Source of the DNA: Acidimicrobiia bacterium
GTDB lineage: Bacteria > Actinomycetota > Acidimicrobiia > Spongiisociales > UBA5794
DNA length: 62,315 nt
Assembly: GCA_029939995.1 (NCBI GenBank)
Contig: JAOZRW010000008.1
Location: forward strand, 1-62,315
Reading direction: 5' to 3'
In this document: positions 55,121 through 62,315 of the stretch, piece by piece
Numbering within the stretch: position 1 is the stretch's first letter
Layout of the letters: each line of letters begins with the position of its first letter
Program-made: the position numbers and the translations under genes
The notes under the pieces: model-generated
What the model saw: only the letters and a program-made list of their open reading frames with translations
What the model was told of the DNA's origin: nothing
The model's database searches: none

Positions 55121-56248
55121 ATGGCCGACAAGGACGACATCCGCCGATACCGGAGCAATCTCCAGGACGAGACCGACGGCGCCGCCATGTACCGGGCCCT
55201 CGCTCGCATGGAGGAAGATCCGGCCCTCATCGAACTCTACGAACGCCTCGCAGCCACCGAGGAGCGACATGCCCGGCTGTGGCAGGGACGCCTCGCCGAG
55301 GCCGGCGTCGACGACTCGACTCCTCCGGTCTCCCGCCGCACCCGCGTCCTCATCTGGCTCGCGGAGAAGCTGGGGACCAACGTTCTCGTCTCTACGCTCG
55401 CCAGGGAGGAGCGTGCGGGACAGTTCATGTACGACGACCAGCCGGAGACGGAGGGCACGACCCTGAGAGCCGACGAGCGGTCGCACGCCCGCATCCTGTC
55501 CACGCTCGCCGAAGACAACCCGACGACCATGACCGGCCCGGTCCTCGCTCGCCTCGAAGGCCGTCACTCTGCGGTCGGCGGCAACGCTCTGCGTGCCGCC
55601 GTTCTCGGCGCCAACGACGGCCTCGTCTCGAATCTCGCTCTCGTGATGGCGGTTTCCGGTGCCAGCACGAGCCGGTCCGCCGTGCTCGTGGCCGGGTTCG
55701 CAGGGCTGCTGGCCGGGTCCATCTCGATGGCGCTCGGCGAGTGGATCTCCGTGCAGTCCTCCCGGGAGCTGTACGAACGTCAGATCGAAACGGAGCGGTC
55801 CGAGATCGAGGAGTTCCCCGACGAGGAGGCGGAGGAACTGGCGCTCATCTACCAGGCGAAAGGGATCGCCCCCGGGGAGGCTGAACGGCTCGCCGCGGCG
55901 GTGATGGAAGACGCCGAGCGCGCCCTCGACACGATGGCACGCGAGGAGCTCGGCATCGACCCCGACGATCTGGGAGGGTCACCCTGGACCGCCGCGATCA
56001 CGTCGTTCGTCCTCTTCTCGATCGGAGCGATCATCCCGGTCGCCCCGTTCCTCTTCACCTCGGGAACGACGGCGATCCTGCTCAGCGCCGCCGGATCGGC
56101 CGTGGGTCTCTTCGGACTCGGCGCCGCGATCTCCCTGATGACCGGCCGTAACGTGTGGTGGTCGGGCGCCAGGCAGGCGCTCTTCGGCCTCGCCGCGGCC
56201 GTCGTCACATTCGGAATCGGTACGCTGCTGGGTGTTGCCGTCTCATGA
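55121..56248 (+). CDS. Er-VIT1 protein: ferritin-like domain fused to VIT1 metal transporter
   Basis: A 375-residue two-part protein. The N-terminal 130 or so residues are a rubrerythrin-type four-helix ferritin-like domain with metal-ligand Glu/His in RYRSNLQDETDGAAMY, AATEERHARLW and LAREERAGQ. The C-terminal part is a VIT1/CCC1 transporter with VLGANDGLVSNLALVM, SMALGEWISVQSSRELYE and three closing membrane segments. This architecture is that of MbfA, an iron exporter in alphaproteobacteria, so efflux or storage-linked transport of Fe or Mn is the likely role. It lies between the epimerase and kinase genes on the same strand. Confidence 0.88.
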   Translation: MADKDDIRRYRSNLQDETDGAAMYRALARMEEDPALIELYERLAATEERHARLWQGRLAEAGVDDSTPPVSRRTRVLIWLAEKLGTNVLVSTLAREERAGQFMYDDQPETEGTTLRADERSHARILSTLAEDNPTTMTGPVLARLEGRHSAVGGNALRAAVLGANDGLVSNLALVMAVSGASTSRSAVLVAGFAGLLAGSISMALGEWISVQSSRELYERQIETERSEIEEFPDEEAEELALIYQAKGIAPGEAERLAAAVMEDAERALDTMAREELGIDPDDLGGSPWTAAITSFVLFSIGAIIPVAPFLFTSGTTAILLSAAGSAVGLFGLGAAISLMTGRNVWWSGARQALFGLAAAVVTFGIGTLLGVAVS

Positions 56249-56258
56249 GGATCTAGGC

Positions 56259-57194
56259 ATGATTGCAAGAATCGGAGTCGTCGGTGGGCTCAACATGGAC
56301 ATCCACCTGTTCGGCGGAGAGGATCGTGCCGAGGACGGCGCGTACCTCGCCGAGCGCTACCTGATCGAACCCGGTGGGAAGGGATCGAACCAGGCCCGCG
56401 CGGCCGCCCGTCTCGGTGCCGACGTCGTCCTCGTCGGCCGGATCGGCGGAGACGAGTTCGGCCGGCTGTGTCTGGACGCCACCACCCGGGACGGCGTGGA
56501 CACCTCGCACGTCGTGGCCACCGACGAACAGCGCACCGGGTTCGTCGTCATCCAACTCGTCGAGGGTAGGCACCGTTCGCTCGTCTTCTCACCCGGAGCG
56601 AACCTGCTCCTCACATGGGACGACGTCGTTCCGGCCCTCGAAGCTCTCGCAGCGTGCGACGTCGTGATCACCCAGAGCGAGGTACCGGCCGACGTCGTCG
56701 ACCGTCTCGTCGACTGGTCGGACTCGTCGGGGGTTCCGATCTACCTCGACCCGGCTTCACCCCAGCAGGCGTCCCGCCGGGCCCTCACCGGGTCCGAGGT
56801 CATCACACCGGACGCCCTCGAAGCCTCCGCCCTGGCAGGCCGGATGATGCACGGCAGCGTCGCTCCGATCCTCGCCGCCCGGGACCTGATGGCGAGCGGC
56901 ATCCGGCGGGCCATCCTCAAGCTCGGTGTCGACGGGGCACTCCTCGCATCCGACGGCACCATCACTCATGTGCCGACCCGAGCTGTCGAGGCCGTCGACG
57001 AGACCGGCGCCGGGGACGTGTTCGTCGCAGCGCTCGCCGTGCAGCGATCGGGCGGCGCCGGTTGGGTCGAAGCGATCACGTTCGCGAACGCCGCAGCCGC
57101 CGTCTCCGTCTCCCGAAGCGGCCTGGCCCTACCCGACCGGGACGACGTCGATGCGATGGCGGAATTGATCGGCCCGGCCCGCGTCGTTTCCTGA
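56259..57194 (+). CDS. PfkB-family carbohydrate kinase (ribokinase-like)
   Basis: A 311-residue kinase starting MIARIGVVGGLNMDIHLFGG. The first PfkB signature is PGGKGSNQARAAARLGADVV and the second contains the catalytic Asp in DETGAGDVFVAAL near residue 255. YLDPASPQQAS and LKLGVDGALL fit the fold. Ribokinase is the nearest familiar type, but sugar specificity cannot be read, and no sugar transporter or ribose regulator is adjacent. It starts 10 nt after the Er-VIT1 gene and is the last of the plus-strand run. Confidence 0.85.
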   Translation: MIARIGVVGGLNMDIHLFGGEDRAEDGAYLAERYLIEPGGKGSNQARAAARLGADVVLVGRIGGDEFGRLCLDATTRDGVDTSHVVATDEQRTGFVVIQLVEGRHRSLVFSPGANLLLTWDDVVPALEALAACDVVITQSEVPADVVDRLVDWSDSSGVPIYLDPASPQQASRRALTGSEVITPDALEASALAGRMMHGSVAPILAARDLMASGIRRAILKLGVDGALLASDGTITHVPTRAVEAVDETGAGDVFVAALAVQRSGGAGWVEAITFANAAAAVSVSRSGLALPDRDDVDAMAELIGPARVVS

Positions 57195-57200
57195 TCGGCT

Positions 57201-57237
57201 ACCGGCAACACGCTCCGCCTACGGAGCGGTGCCCGGT
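57201..57237. terminator. Bidirectional hairpin terminator
   Basis: CGCTCCG (57211-57217), a CCTA loop and CGGAGCG (57222-57228) form a perfect 7-bp stem, extended by ACCGG (57201-57205) and CCGGT (57233-57237). It sits between the kinase stop and the convergent lipoprotein gene, whose stop codon (57219-57221) is inside the loop region. Confidence 0.7.
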
Positions 57238-58673
57238 GAGACGACGGTCGCCTTGGAGATCGCCCTGCTACCGATCGGCTCGGGCAATTCCACTTTGAGG
57301 AGTATCTGCGTGCCGATGGAGCAGCTCAGGTCGCCGAACCCGGTCCCGTCTCCGGACGCCCGCGGGCTCAGGGACTGCCATACGGCGATGTCGACGGAAT
57401 CGTCGTCGTAGTAACTGACGACGAGAACCTCATGACCTGAGTTGGTCACAGAGCCGCACCAGTCTTCTGCGAGCAACTCGATCGTTCGCGACGAAGGGTC
57501 GACGGTGAATCCGGGGCGGATCTGCCATGCGATCTGCTCATAGTCATCTGATCGCCATTCGCAGGTTCCCCAGCCGGATGGTCGCCACTCGTCTCCCACC
57601 CGATCGAAGTACGCGTCGGACAGCATCGTGCCGTCCAGGCTTGCGCCAAGCAGAACGAGTTCGTCGTCGGTTCGAGAGAAGATCTCGTAGCGGAAGGTGC
57701 TGGTGAACCAGTTCCCTTCTTCCTCGACGCTCCTCAGCGCTTCCACGGCCCCCCGGGCATCCGCGTCCAGCGGTTCGGTCGACGGGATGGCAGAGAGGCT
57801 GGCCACACGCGCCCGCCCGCACGCCATGCCCGGGTCGAAGTCGGATACCGACACGAGATCGATCGTGATCGGTTCCGGGGGCTCGTACGGGACATCCCGG
57901 CTGGGAGGGTTGACGGCATCGAAGAGCTCGCCGCACCGCCCGCTCTCGACGTCGGTGAGCAGTTCGCCCGCGGCGATGAGCGGCACGCCGCCTTCCTCGT
58001 TGGCCTGTACCCACGGCTTCGTTCGCCAGAGCAAGGCGACCTCCGTGAGGTTCGCCGTGGCTTCGGTGATGCCGAGCGTTTCGAGTCCGCCGATGAGTGC
58101 ATCGACGGCTCCGGCCATCGCCGGTCCGTATTCGGTGCCGGTCGAAGCCGCTTCTTCCCACCCGTTGACGGTCCTGATGAATACGTCACACGCGCGATCG
58201 GCCGTCCCGACTTCGTAGTCGGATTCGATTTCGATGGCGGGGGCCTCTTCCCGCTCGGGTGAGGGCGTCGGTGCCATGGGTCCGAGGTTGTGCCATAACT
58301 CGTTGCATTCGGGGAGGCCGTCCTCGGCGAGCATCCTTCCGACCGCTTCGATCGCCCAGAGGTCGTCGCTGCGCGCATCGCCCGCGTAGATCCGCTCCAG
58401 GGCGAGCGCAAGGTCTTGGTTCTCGTCGATCGGCAGGCCGCGCCGGTACGCCGTGTCGACGACGGGGAAAATGGCTTCGGAGAGGATCGATTGATACGTC
58501 GCACGGTCCACCCGGGTGCGTGCGATCGGCTCTGTGCGCGACACGAATTCTCCGCACACACCTCCGGCGGCGACCGCCTCCCCGTCGCCGATGCGCGCCG
58601 GAACTGTGGCAAACGAATCCCCACAGGAAGCGGCGATCAGGGCCAGTGCGATCACGATCCACCATCTGCGCAT
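57219..58673 (-). CDS. Putative lipoprotein of unknown family
   Basis: A 484-residue exported protein starting MRRWWIVIALALIAASCGDS, with a lipobox (IAASC) that predicts lipid anchoring at Cys16. The mature part is acidic, Ser/Thr and Asp/Glu rich, and contains roughly eight further cysteines (for example VCGEF, PECNEL, RACDVF, GRCGELF, MACGRA, GTCEWR, DWCGSV, LSCSIG), suggesting disulphides. A Pro-rich linker (APTPSPEREEAPA) near residue 160 separates two parts. No known domain was recognised. The Met at 58673 is chosen because it begins a clean signal peptide. A longer start is in frame but adds nothing signal-like. Confidence 0.7.
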   Translation of the reverse strand: MRRWWIVIALALIAASCGDSFATVPARIGDGEAVAAGGVCGEFVSRTEPIARTRVDRATYQSILSEAIFPVVDTAYRRGLPIDENQDLALALERIYAGDARSDDLWAIEAVGRMLAEDGLPECNELWHNLGPMAPTPSPEREEAPAIEIESDYEVGTADRACDVFIRTVNGWEEAASTGTEYGPAMAGAVDALIGGLETLGITEATANLTEVALLWRTKPWVQANEEGGVPLIAAGELLTDVESGRCGELFDAVNPPSRDVPYEPPEPITIDLVSVSDFDPGMACGRARVASLSAIPSTEPLDADARGAVEALRSVEEEGNWFTSTFRYEIFSRTDDELVLLGASLDGTMLSDAYFDRVGDEWRPSGWGTCEWRSDDYEQIAWQIRPGFTVDPSSRTIELLAEDWCGSVTNSGHEVLVVSYYDDDSVDIAVWQSLSPRASGDGTGFGDLSCSIGTQILLKVELPEPIGSRAISKATVVSPGTAP

Positions 58674-58747
58674 GGTGTGAGTATGTGCCCACAGCCCGGA
58701 TACCGCGAATCGCCCGACCGGATGCACCGGTACGCTCCCCATTCTCG

Positions 58748-59575
58748 ATGAGCCAACTCCTCGCCCTCACGTCCGCCGCTCTCTACGGCTTCGCCGACTT
58801 CACCGGCGGTACCGCGACGCGCCGGTTGCCCGTGTGGAAGGTGACCGCATGGTCGCAGCTTCTGGGCATCCCCGTGCTCGCGGTCGGATTCTCTCTCGTG
58901 CCCGTCGAACGAGTCACGTCCGCCGATCTTCTCTGGGGCGCCGCGGCCGGAGCGGTCGGCATCATCGGCCTCGCGATCCTCTACTCGACCCTCGCAGCCG
59001 GAACCATGTCGATCGTCGCTCCGATATCGGGCATGACGGCCGCAGCGATCCCGGTCGTCGCGGATCTGGTGTTCGGTACCAGCCTCTCGACGCGCCAGTG
59101 GTTCGGGATCGGGCTTGCCTTCGCCGCGGTTCTGCTCGTCGGCTTCGATCGTTCGACGCGATCCGCGGACCTTCGTCTCGTGGCAAGGGCGGTTGCGGCG
59201 GGAACGGCCTTCGGGCTCTTCTTCATCATGTTCGCCCAGACTTCCCCAGAGTCCGGCCTCTGGCCCCTCGTCGCCGCGCGAGCAACCACGATTCCGATCG
59301 CGTTCCTCGCCGCCGCCCTGTCCCGTGTTGCCGGTCCGCCTTCCCGGGCCGATGTCGGTCTTCTCGCGTTTCTCGGCAACCTCGACATGGCCGCAAACGT
59401 TGCGATCGCCCTGGCACTCCAACGCGGCCCGCTCGCCGTCAACGCGGTCCTGTCGTCGCTCTACCCCGCGTTCACCGCGGTCACCGCGATCATCGTCCAC
59501 CACGAACGGCCGAACCTCCGACAGGCGATCGGTGTGTTCTTCGCCCTCGGTGCGATCGTCGCTCTCGTGGTGTAG
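58748..59575 (+). CDS. EamA/DMT-family membrane transporter
   Basis: A 275-residue membrane protein with ten predicted hydrophobic segments in two EamA repeats. The first begins MSQLLALTSAALYGFADFTG and includes APISGMTAAAIPVVADL; the second includes ALALQRGPLAVNAVLSSLYP and ends LRQAIGVFFALGAIVALVV. Members of the drug/metabolite transporter superfamily export amino acids, nucleobases or drugs; no substrate is indicated here. It is divergent from the lipoprotein gene (74-bp gap) and is followed by a strong terminator. Confidence 0.88.
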   Translation: MSQLLALTSAALYGFADFTGGTATRRLPVWKVTAWSQLLGIPVLAVGFSLVPVERVTSADLLWGAAAGAVGIIGLAILYSTLAAGTMSIVAPISGMTAAAIPVVADLVFGTSLSTRQWFGIGLAFAAVLLVGFDRSTRSADLRLVARAVAAGTAFGLFFIMFAQTSPESGLWPLVAARATTIPIAFLAAALSRVAGPPSRADVGLLAFLGNLDMAANVAIALALQRGPLAVNAVLSSLYPAFTAVTAIIVHHERPNLRQAIGVFFALGAIVALVV

Positions 59576-59581
59576 ACGCGG

Positions 59582-59610
59582 GTGGTGCCGACCTCGTGGG
59601 TCGGCACCAC
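59582..59610. terminator. Hairpin terminator after EamA gene
   Basis: A perfect 12-bp stem (GTGGTGCCGACC / GGTCGGCACCAC) with a 5-nt loop, starting 6 nt after the EamA stop and 16 nt from the stop of the convergent DUF2202 gene, so it can terminate both. Confidence 0.85.
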
Positions 59611-59626
59611 GAACGAGTTCGTGAGA

Positions 59627-60427
59627 TCAGGCGTTTCCGCCCCGGCCGCCGCCCCGGCCGCCGGCCCAGCCGCCGCCCCGGCCCTGTCCGGCCCCGTGTC
59701 CGGCGCCCCGCCCGCCTCCGTTCGAGGCCGACCCTGTAGATCCGTCCAGGATCGCGCTGTACGTCGCGTCGTCGAGAACCACAGGGGTGCGCTCGACTCC
59801 GCTGCGCTCGAGCTGGGACACGAAGGCGCGAAGGTGGTTCTCCGATCCGGCCAGCAGCCGCTTGTACACCGCCGTCACGTCACCCGCGGTCGTGCCGTCC
59901 AGGTAATCGACCAGATCCTCGATGTCTACCTCTTCGATCACGGCCCCCACTTCGAGCGCCGCCGCCGGCGACTCGGATCCCGTGGCGACGAGGTCGTCGT
60001 ACAGGGCTTGGAGCTCGGGGTCGGTGAACACGCCGATGGCGTTGTCACCGACCGGATCTTCGAGGTTGTACGTCTCGATGAGGCCGAACACGGCGTCCAT
60101 GTGGGTCTGCTCGGCCGATGCGATGTTCGTGAAGACCGGTGTTCCCCAGAGCTCGCCGAGCGTCAGGTACACGTCGCGTGCCAGCTTCTCCTCTTCGACC
60201 ATGAAGAGGATGCCGTCCGCGTCTGTTGCGCTGAGCGCTTCAACAGAGACAGCGATCGCCGTCGGGTCGGCTCCCTGGTCGACGACTGCGACCGTCGCTA
60301 CCTCGTCTGCAGCTGCCGGCGACGGGTTCGTGGTCGCCCCGTAGGCAACGGACCCGATGCCGACCGCTACGATCAGCCCGGCTGCTCCGAGGAGGAGCCG
60401 GTGCGTGTTCCTCATCGTTGTGTTCAT
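59627..60427 (-). CDS. Secreted DUF2202 ferritin-like protein with Gly/Arg-rich tail
   Basis: A 266-residue exported protein. An N-terminal signal-like segment (HRLLLGAAGLIVAVGIGSVA) is followed by the DUF2202 four-helix domain, which carries carboxylate/His pairs in FMVEEEKLARDVYLTL and SAEQTHMDAVF, DIEDLVDYL and SENHLRAFVSQLE. These suggest a di-metal ferritin-like site. The last 30 or so residues are an unusual low-complexity tail of Gly, Arg, Ala, His and Gln (GGGRGAGHGAGQGRGGGWAG and onward). AAGGAG precedes the ATG. The role is unknown; metal binding or peroxide handling is plausible. Confidence 0.82.
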   Translation of the reverse strand: MNTTMRNTHRLLLGAAGLIVAVGIGSVAYGATTNPSPAAADEVATVAVVDQGADPTAIAVSVEALSATDADGILFMVEEEKLARDVYLTLGELWGTPVFTNIASAEQTHMDAVFGLIETYNLEDPVGDNAIGVFTDPELQALYDDLVATGSESPAAALEVGAVIEEVDIEDLVDYLDGTTAGDVTAVYKRLLAGSENHLRAFVSQLERSGVERTPVVLDDATYSAILDGSTGSASNGGGRGAGHGAGQGRGGGWAGGRGGGRGGNA

Positions 60428-60578
60428 GATGTCTCCTTGTTCGAATCGATGGCATCAGCAAAGCGGCCGGGGATGAAGGGCAACGCGTCGGAACCGTGAA
60501 GCTTCGATGAAGGCGGTGCCCGGGAACTCCCCACGGGCGTACGATCGTCCAAGAACCGACACGCGAATGGAGGGAACC
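60428..60578. promoter_or_regulatory. Divergent intergenic region DUF2202 / SIMPL genes
   Basis: 151 bp between two outward-facing genes for exported proteins; it should hold both promoters. Only the ribosome binding sites (AAGGAG for the minus gene, GGAGGG for the plus gene) are clear. Confidence 0.4.
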
Positions 60579-61310
60579 GTGAGAAGGATCATCGTGGTGG
60601 CACTGGCGGCGGGAGCGATCCTCGTCGCGGCGTGCACGCCGGAAGTCACCGTCCAGAACGACACGTCCGGAACACCAACTCCCTCGGGGATCGCCGTCTC
60701 CGGTCGCGGCGAGGTCTACGGCACACCGGACACGCTCCAGATGAGCTTCGGCGTATCGGTGCTGCGCCCCACCGTCCAGCAGGCCGTCACCGACGCAGCA
60801 ACGCTGGCCGACGGCCTGATCTCGACGCTCGAAGCGAACGGGGTCGCCACCGACGACATCCAGACCGCCAACTACTCGATCTACCCCGAGTACGACTACC
60901 GGAACGATCGACAGGTGATCCGAGGCTACCGGGTCAACAACACGGTCACGGCCAAGATCCGCGACATCGGATCCGCCGGATCGGTCATCGACGCCGCCGT
61001 CGCAGGTGGAAGCGACGAACTCCGGGTCTCCGGAGTCTCGTTCTCGATAGAGGATGACGAGAAGCTGATCACAGTCGCTCGTGATGCCGCGTGGGTCGAC
61101 GCGAAGGCCAAGGCGCAGCAGCTCGCGGACATGGCGGGCCTGACCCTCGGCAAGGCCGTCTCGATCACCGAGTCGTTCTCGAGCACGCCCCCGATGCCCC
61201 TGTACCGGGCCTACGACGAGCTCTCCGCGGGAGCCGCGGCCGAGACCCCGATCGAACCGGGTGAGCAGCAGATCGCCGTCACGATCCAGGTCCGCTTCGA
61301 AACCAACTAA
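60579..61310 (+). CDS. SIMPL-domain (DUF541) lipoprotein
   Basis: A 243-residue exported protein. The GTG at 60579 with GGAGGGAACC in front gives VRRIIVVALAAGAILVAACT, a signal peptide ending in a lipobox (LVAAC). The mature protein is a DUF541/SIMPL domain: GIAVSGRGEVYGTPDTLQM, ANGVATDDIQTANYSIYPEY, DDEKLITVARDAAWVDAKAK and AGLTLGKAVSITE. Homologues in other bacteria are periplasmic and have been linked to oxidative-stress tolerance, but the mechanism is unknown. It ends 6 nt before the second palindromic repeat. Confidence 0.87.
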   Translation: MRRIIVVALAAGAILVAACTPEVTVQNDTSGTPTPSGIAVSGRGEVYGTPDTLQMSFGVSVLRPTVQQAVTDAATLADGLISTLEANGVATDDIQTANYSIYPEYDYRNDRQVIRGYRVNNTVTAKIRDIGSAGSVIDAAVAGGSDELRVSGVSFSIEDDEKLITVARDAAWVDAKAKAQQLADMAGLTLGKAVSITESFSSTPPMPLYRAYDELSAGAAAETPIEPGEQQIAVTIQVRFETN

Positions 61311-61316
61311 CGCCCC

Positions 61317-61425
61317 GAACCCAGGGTTCTCTGCGCCCCATGTGCCGTCTCCAGCCCGCGGAATGGACCGACCTTGCGAACCGGGGGCTGGAGACGGCAT
61401 ATACAGGGTCACGAACCCTGGGTTT
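61317..61425. repeat. Dispersed palindromic repeat, copy 2
   Basis: A 109-bp element in opposite orientation to the copy at 21804-21911. It has end palindromes at 61317-61329 (GAACCCAGGGTTC) and 61413-61425 (one mismatch at the last base), and inner 18-base arms at 61344-61361 and 61381-61398 pairing at 17 of 18. It lies between two convergent genes and contributes the last codons and stop of the sulfurtransferase gene (TCG TGA lies within the conserved arm). A role as bidirectional terminator fits this position. Confidence 0.85.
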
Positions 61426-62311
61426 CTGACGGGGTGGGGAGGCGTTCGTCGGGGAGGCCCGGCGGGTTGGTTGCGATTGGGAGGTCGTCCGTGGCGGCCC
61501 ACTCCTCCCACGAGCCGTCGTAGAGCGCTGCTTCGTAGCCGAGCAGGTGCAGGACGAAGAGGTCGAACGCCCCGTACATCCCTCCGCCGCAGTACGTGAT
61601 GATCCGCTCGGCGTCCTGGACGACCGGGTTCCAGCGTTCCCGCAGCGCTGCAGCATCGAGCAGCCGGTGCGTCCGTGGGTCGAAATTGTCGGGGGCCGGG
61701 ATGTTGATCGCTCCGGGGATGTGCCCGGCGGGCAGAGACGGATAGAGCCGGGTTCTGCCTGCATGAAACGGTTCCGACAGCGCATCGATGATCACCACGG
61801 TCGGATCCTCCACCGCTCCGACGACTTCGTCGATCTCGGCTTTCAGGTTCCCGACCGGTTCGGACACGAAACTGGAGGGAGCCACGATACGGTCGCCGCT
61901 CTCCACCGACCTCCCCTCCAGAACCCATGAGGTGAACCCGCCGTCGAGGATCCTCACTCGCTCGTGTCCGTTGAGGCGCAGCGCCCACCACAGACGGGCG
62001 GACCACGCACCACCCTCCGTGTCGTACACGACGATCTCGTCGTCGTTTCCGACACCCCGTGCGGACATCATCTCCTCGAACACACTCGACTCGACCAGGT
62101 GCGCGGGCGCTGCAGGGTCGCGCAGCTCGTTCAGATCCAGGAACACCGCCCCCGGGATGTGCGAATCGAGGAACGAAGCCTTCCCCGGGACCTCGAAGAA
62201 TCGGCCCTTGTCATCGACCTCGACGATGAAGCGGGTGTCGATGATCTTGACGGCCGGATCCCCGAGCCGTTCCTCCAGCCACTTCGTCGACGCGACGGCG
62301 CCCCCGTTCAT
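61409..62311 (-). CDS. Two-domain sulfurtransferase (thiosulfate/3-mercaptopyruvate type)
   Basis: A 300-residue rhodanese tandem. The N-terminal domain (SFLDSHIPGAVFLDLNELRD, IVVYDTEGGAWSARLWWAL) has Glu where the catalytic Cys would be, so it is structural. The C-terminal domain has the active-site loop ITYCGGGMYGAFD with the persulfide-forming Cys. The CGGGM loop does not settle thiosulfate versus mercaptopyruvate as the donor. The Met at 62311 is four bases from the window edge; homologues have slightly longer N-termini, so the true start may lie outside. The last residues (ETQGS) come from the palindromic repeat, suggesting its insertion changed the C-terminus. Confidence 0.88.
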   Translation of the reverse strand: MNGGAVASTKWLEERLGDPAVKIIDTRFIVEVDDKGRFFEVPGKASFLDSHIPGAVFLDLNELRDPAAPAHLVESSVFEEMMSARGVGNDDEIVVYDTEGGAWSARLWWALRLNGHERVRILDGGFTSWVLEGRSVESGDRIVAPSSFVSEPVGNLKAEIDEVVGAVEDPTVVIIDALSEPFHAGRTRLYPSLPAGHIPGAINIPAPDNFDPRTHRLLDAAALRERWNPVVQDAERIITYCGGGMYGAFDLFVLHLLGYEAALYDGSWEEWAATDDLPIATNPPGLPDERLPTPSETQGS

Positions 62312-62315
62312 GAAG

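Overview
The window is GC-rich, densely coded chromosomal DNA of an actinobacterium. Evidence for this is the actinobacterial integration host factor (mihF), a pgsA-acyltransferase-pimA block for phosphatidylinositol mannoside lipids, frequent GTG starts, and gene order matching the core of actinobacterial genomes. In Mycobacterium tuberculosis the same genes lie in two separate neighbourhoods (around Rv1385-Rv1408 and Rv2534c-Rv2614c); here they form one run. Queuosine genes (tgt, queA), a tyrosine phenol-lyase and an Er-VIT1 protein argue against a mycobacterium. A deep-branching lineage such as Acidimicrobiia fits, but that placement is inference.

Positions 1-36864 are one almost unbroken minus-strand block of housekeeping genes. 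Read downstream (towards lower coordinates) it runs: phospholipid mannoside synthesis (pgsA, acyltransferase, pimA); pyridoxal phosphate synthesis (pdxS, pdxT); a YebC-type translation factor; Holliday-junction processing (ruvC, ruvA, ruvB); queuosine (queA, tgt); Sec translocon accessory proteins (yajC, secD, secF); stringent response (rel) with a metallo-hydrolase; hisS, aspS, rarA, alaS, ruvX, mltG; the shikimate genes aroE, aroC, aroK, aroB with a prepilin peptidase; efp, nusB, pyrF, mihF, gmk, rpoZ, coaBC, priA, def, fmt, rsmB and the start of rpe. At least sixteen junctions are 1-4 nt stop/start overlaps, so translational coupling is the rule.

At 36.9 kb the strand switches: gltA is a single plus-strand gene with a strong hairpin after it, followed by a 5'-truncated MMPL-type transporter (pseudogene) and thrS. 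From 42 to 62 kb the layout is accessory, with short units on both strands. It holds a kinase-like protein, a small membrane zinc-ribbon protein with its ribosome binding site inside a perfect hairpin, a patatin-like lipase, a two-gene amino-acid lyase operon (methionine gamma-lyase-like plus tyrosine phenol-lyase) facing an Lrp/AsnC regulator, an alpha/beta hydrolase, a CNNM/CorC-type transporter, a DUF255 thioredoxin-domain protein, a plus-strand run (PatB-type aminotransferase, SDR epimerase, Er-VIT1 metal transporter, ribokinase-like kinase), a lipoprotein of unknown family, an EamA transporter, a DUF2202 ferritin-like secreted protein with a Gly/Arg tail, a SIMPL-domain lipoprotein and a two-domain sulfurtransferase.

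No phage, insertion sequence, CRISPR array or convincing RNA gene was seen. The least explained feature is a dispersed palindromic repeat of about 108 bp present twice in opposite orientation (21804-21911 and 61317-61425), both times at a gene end.
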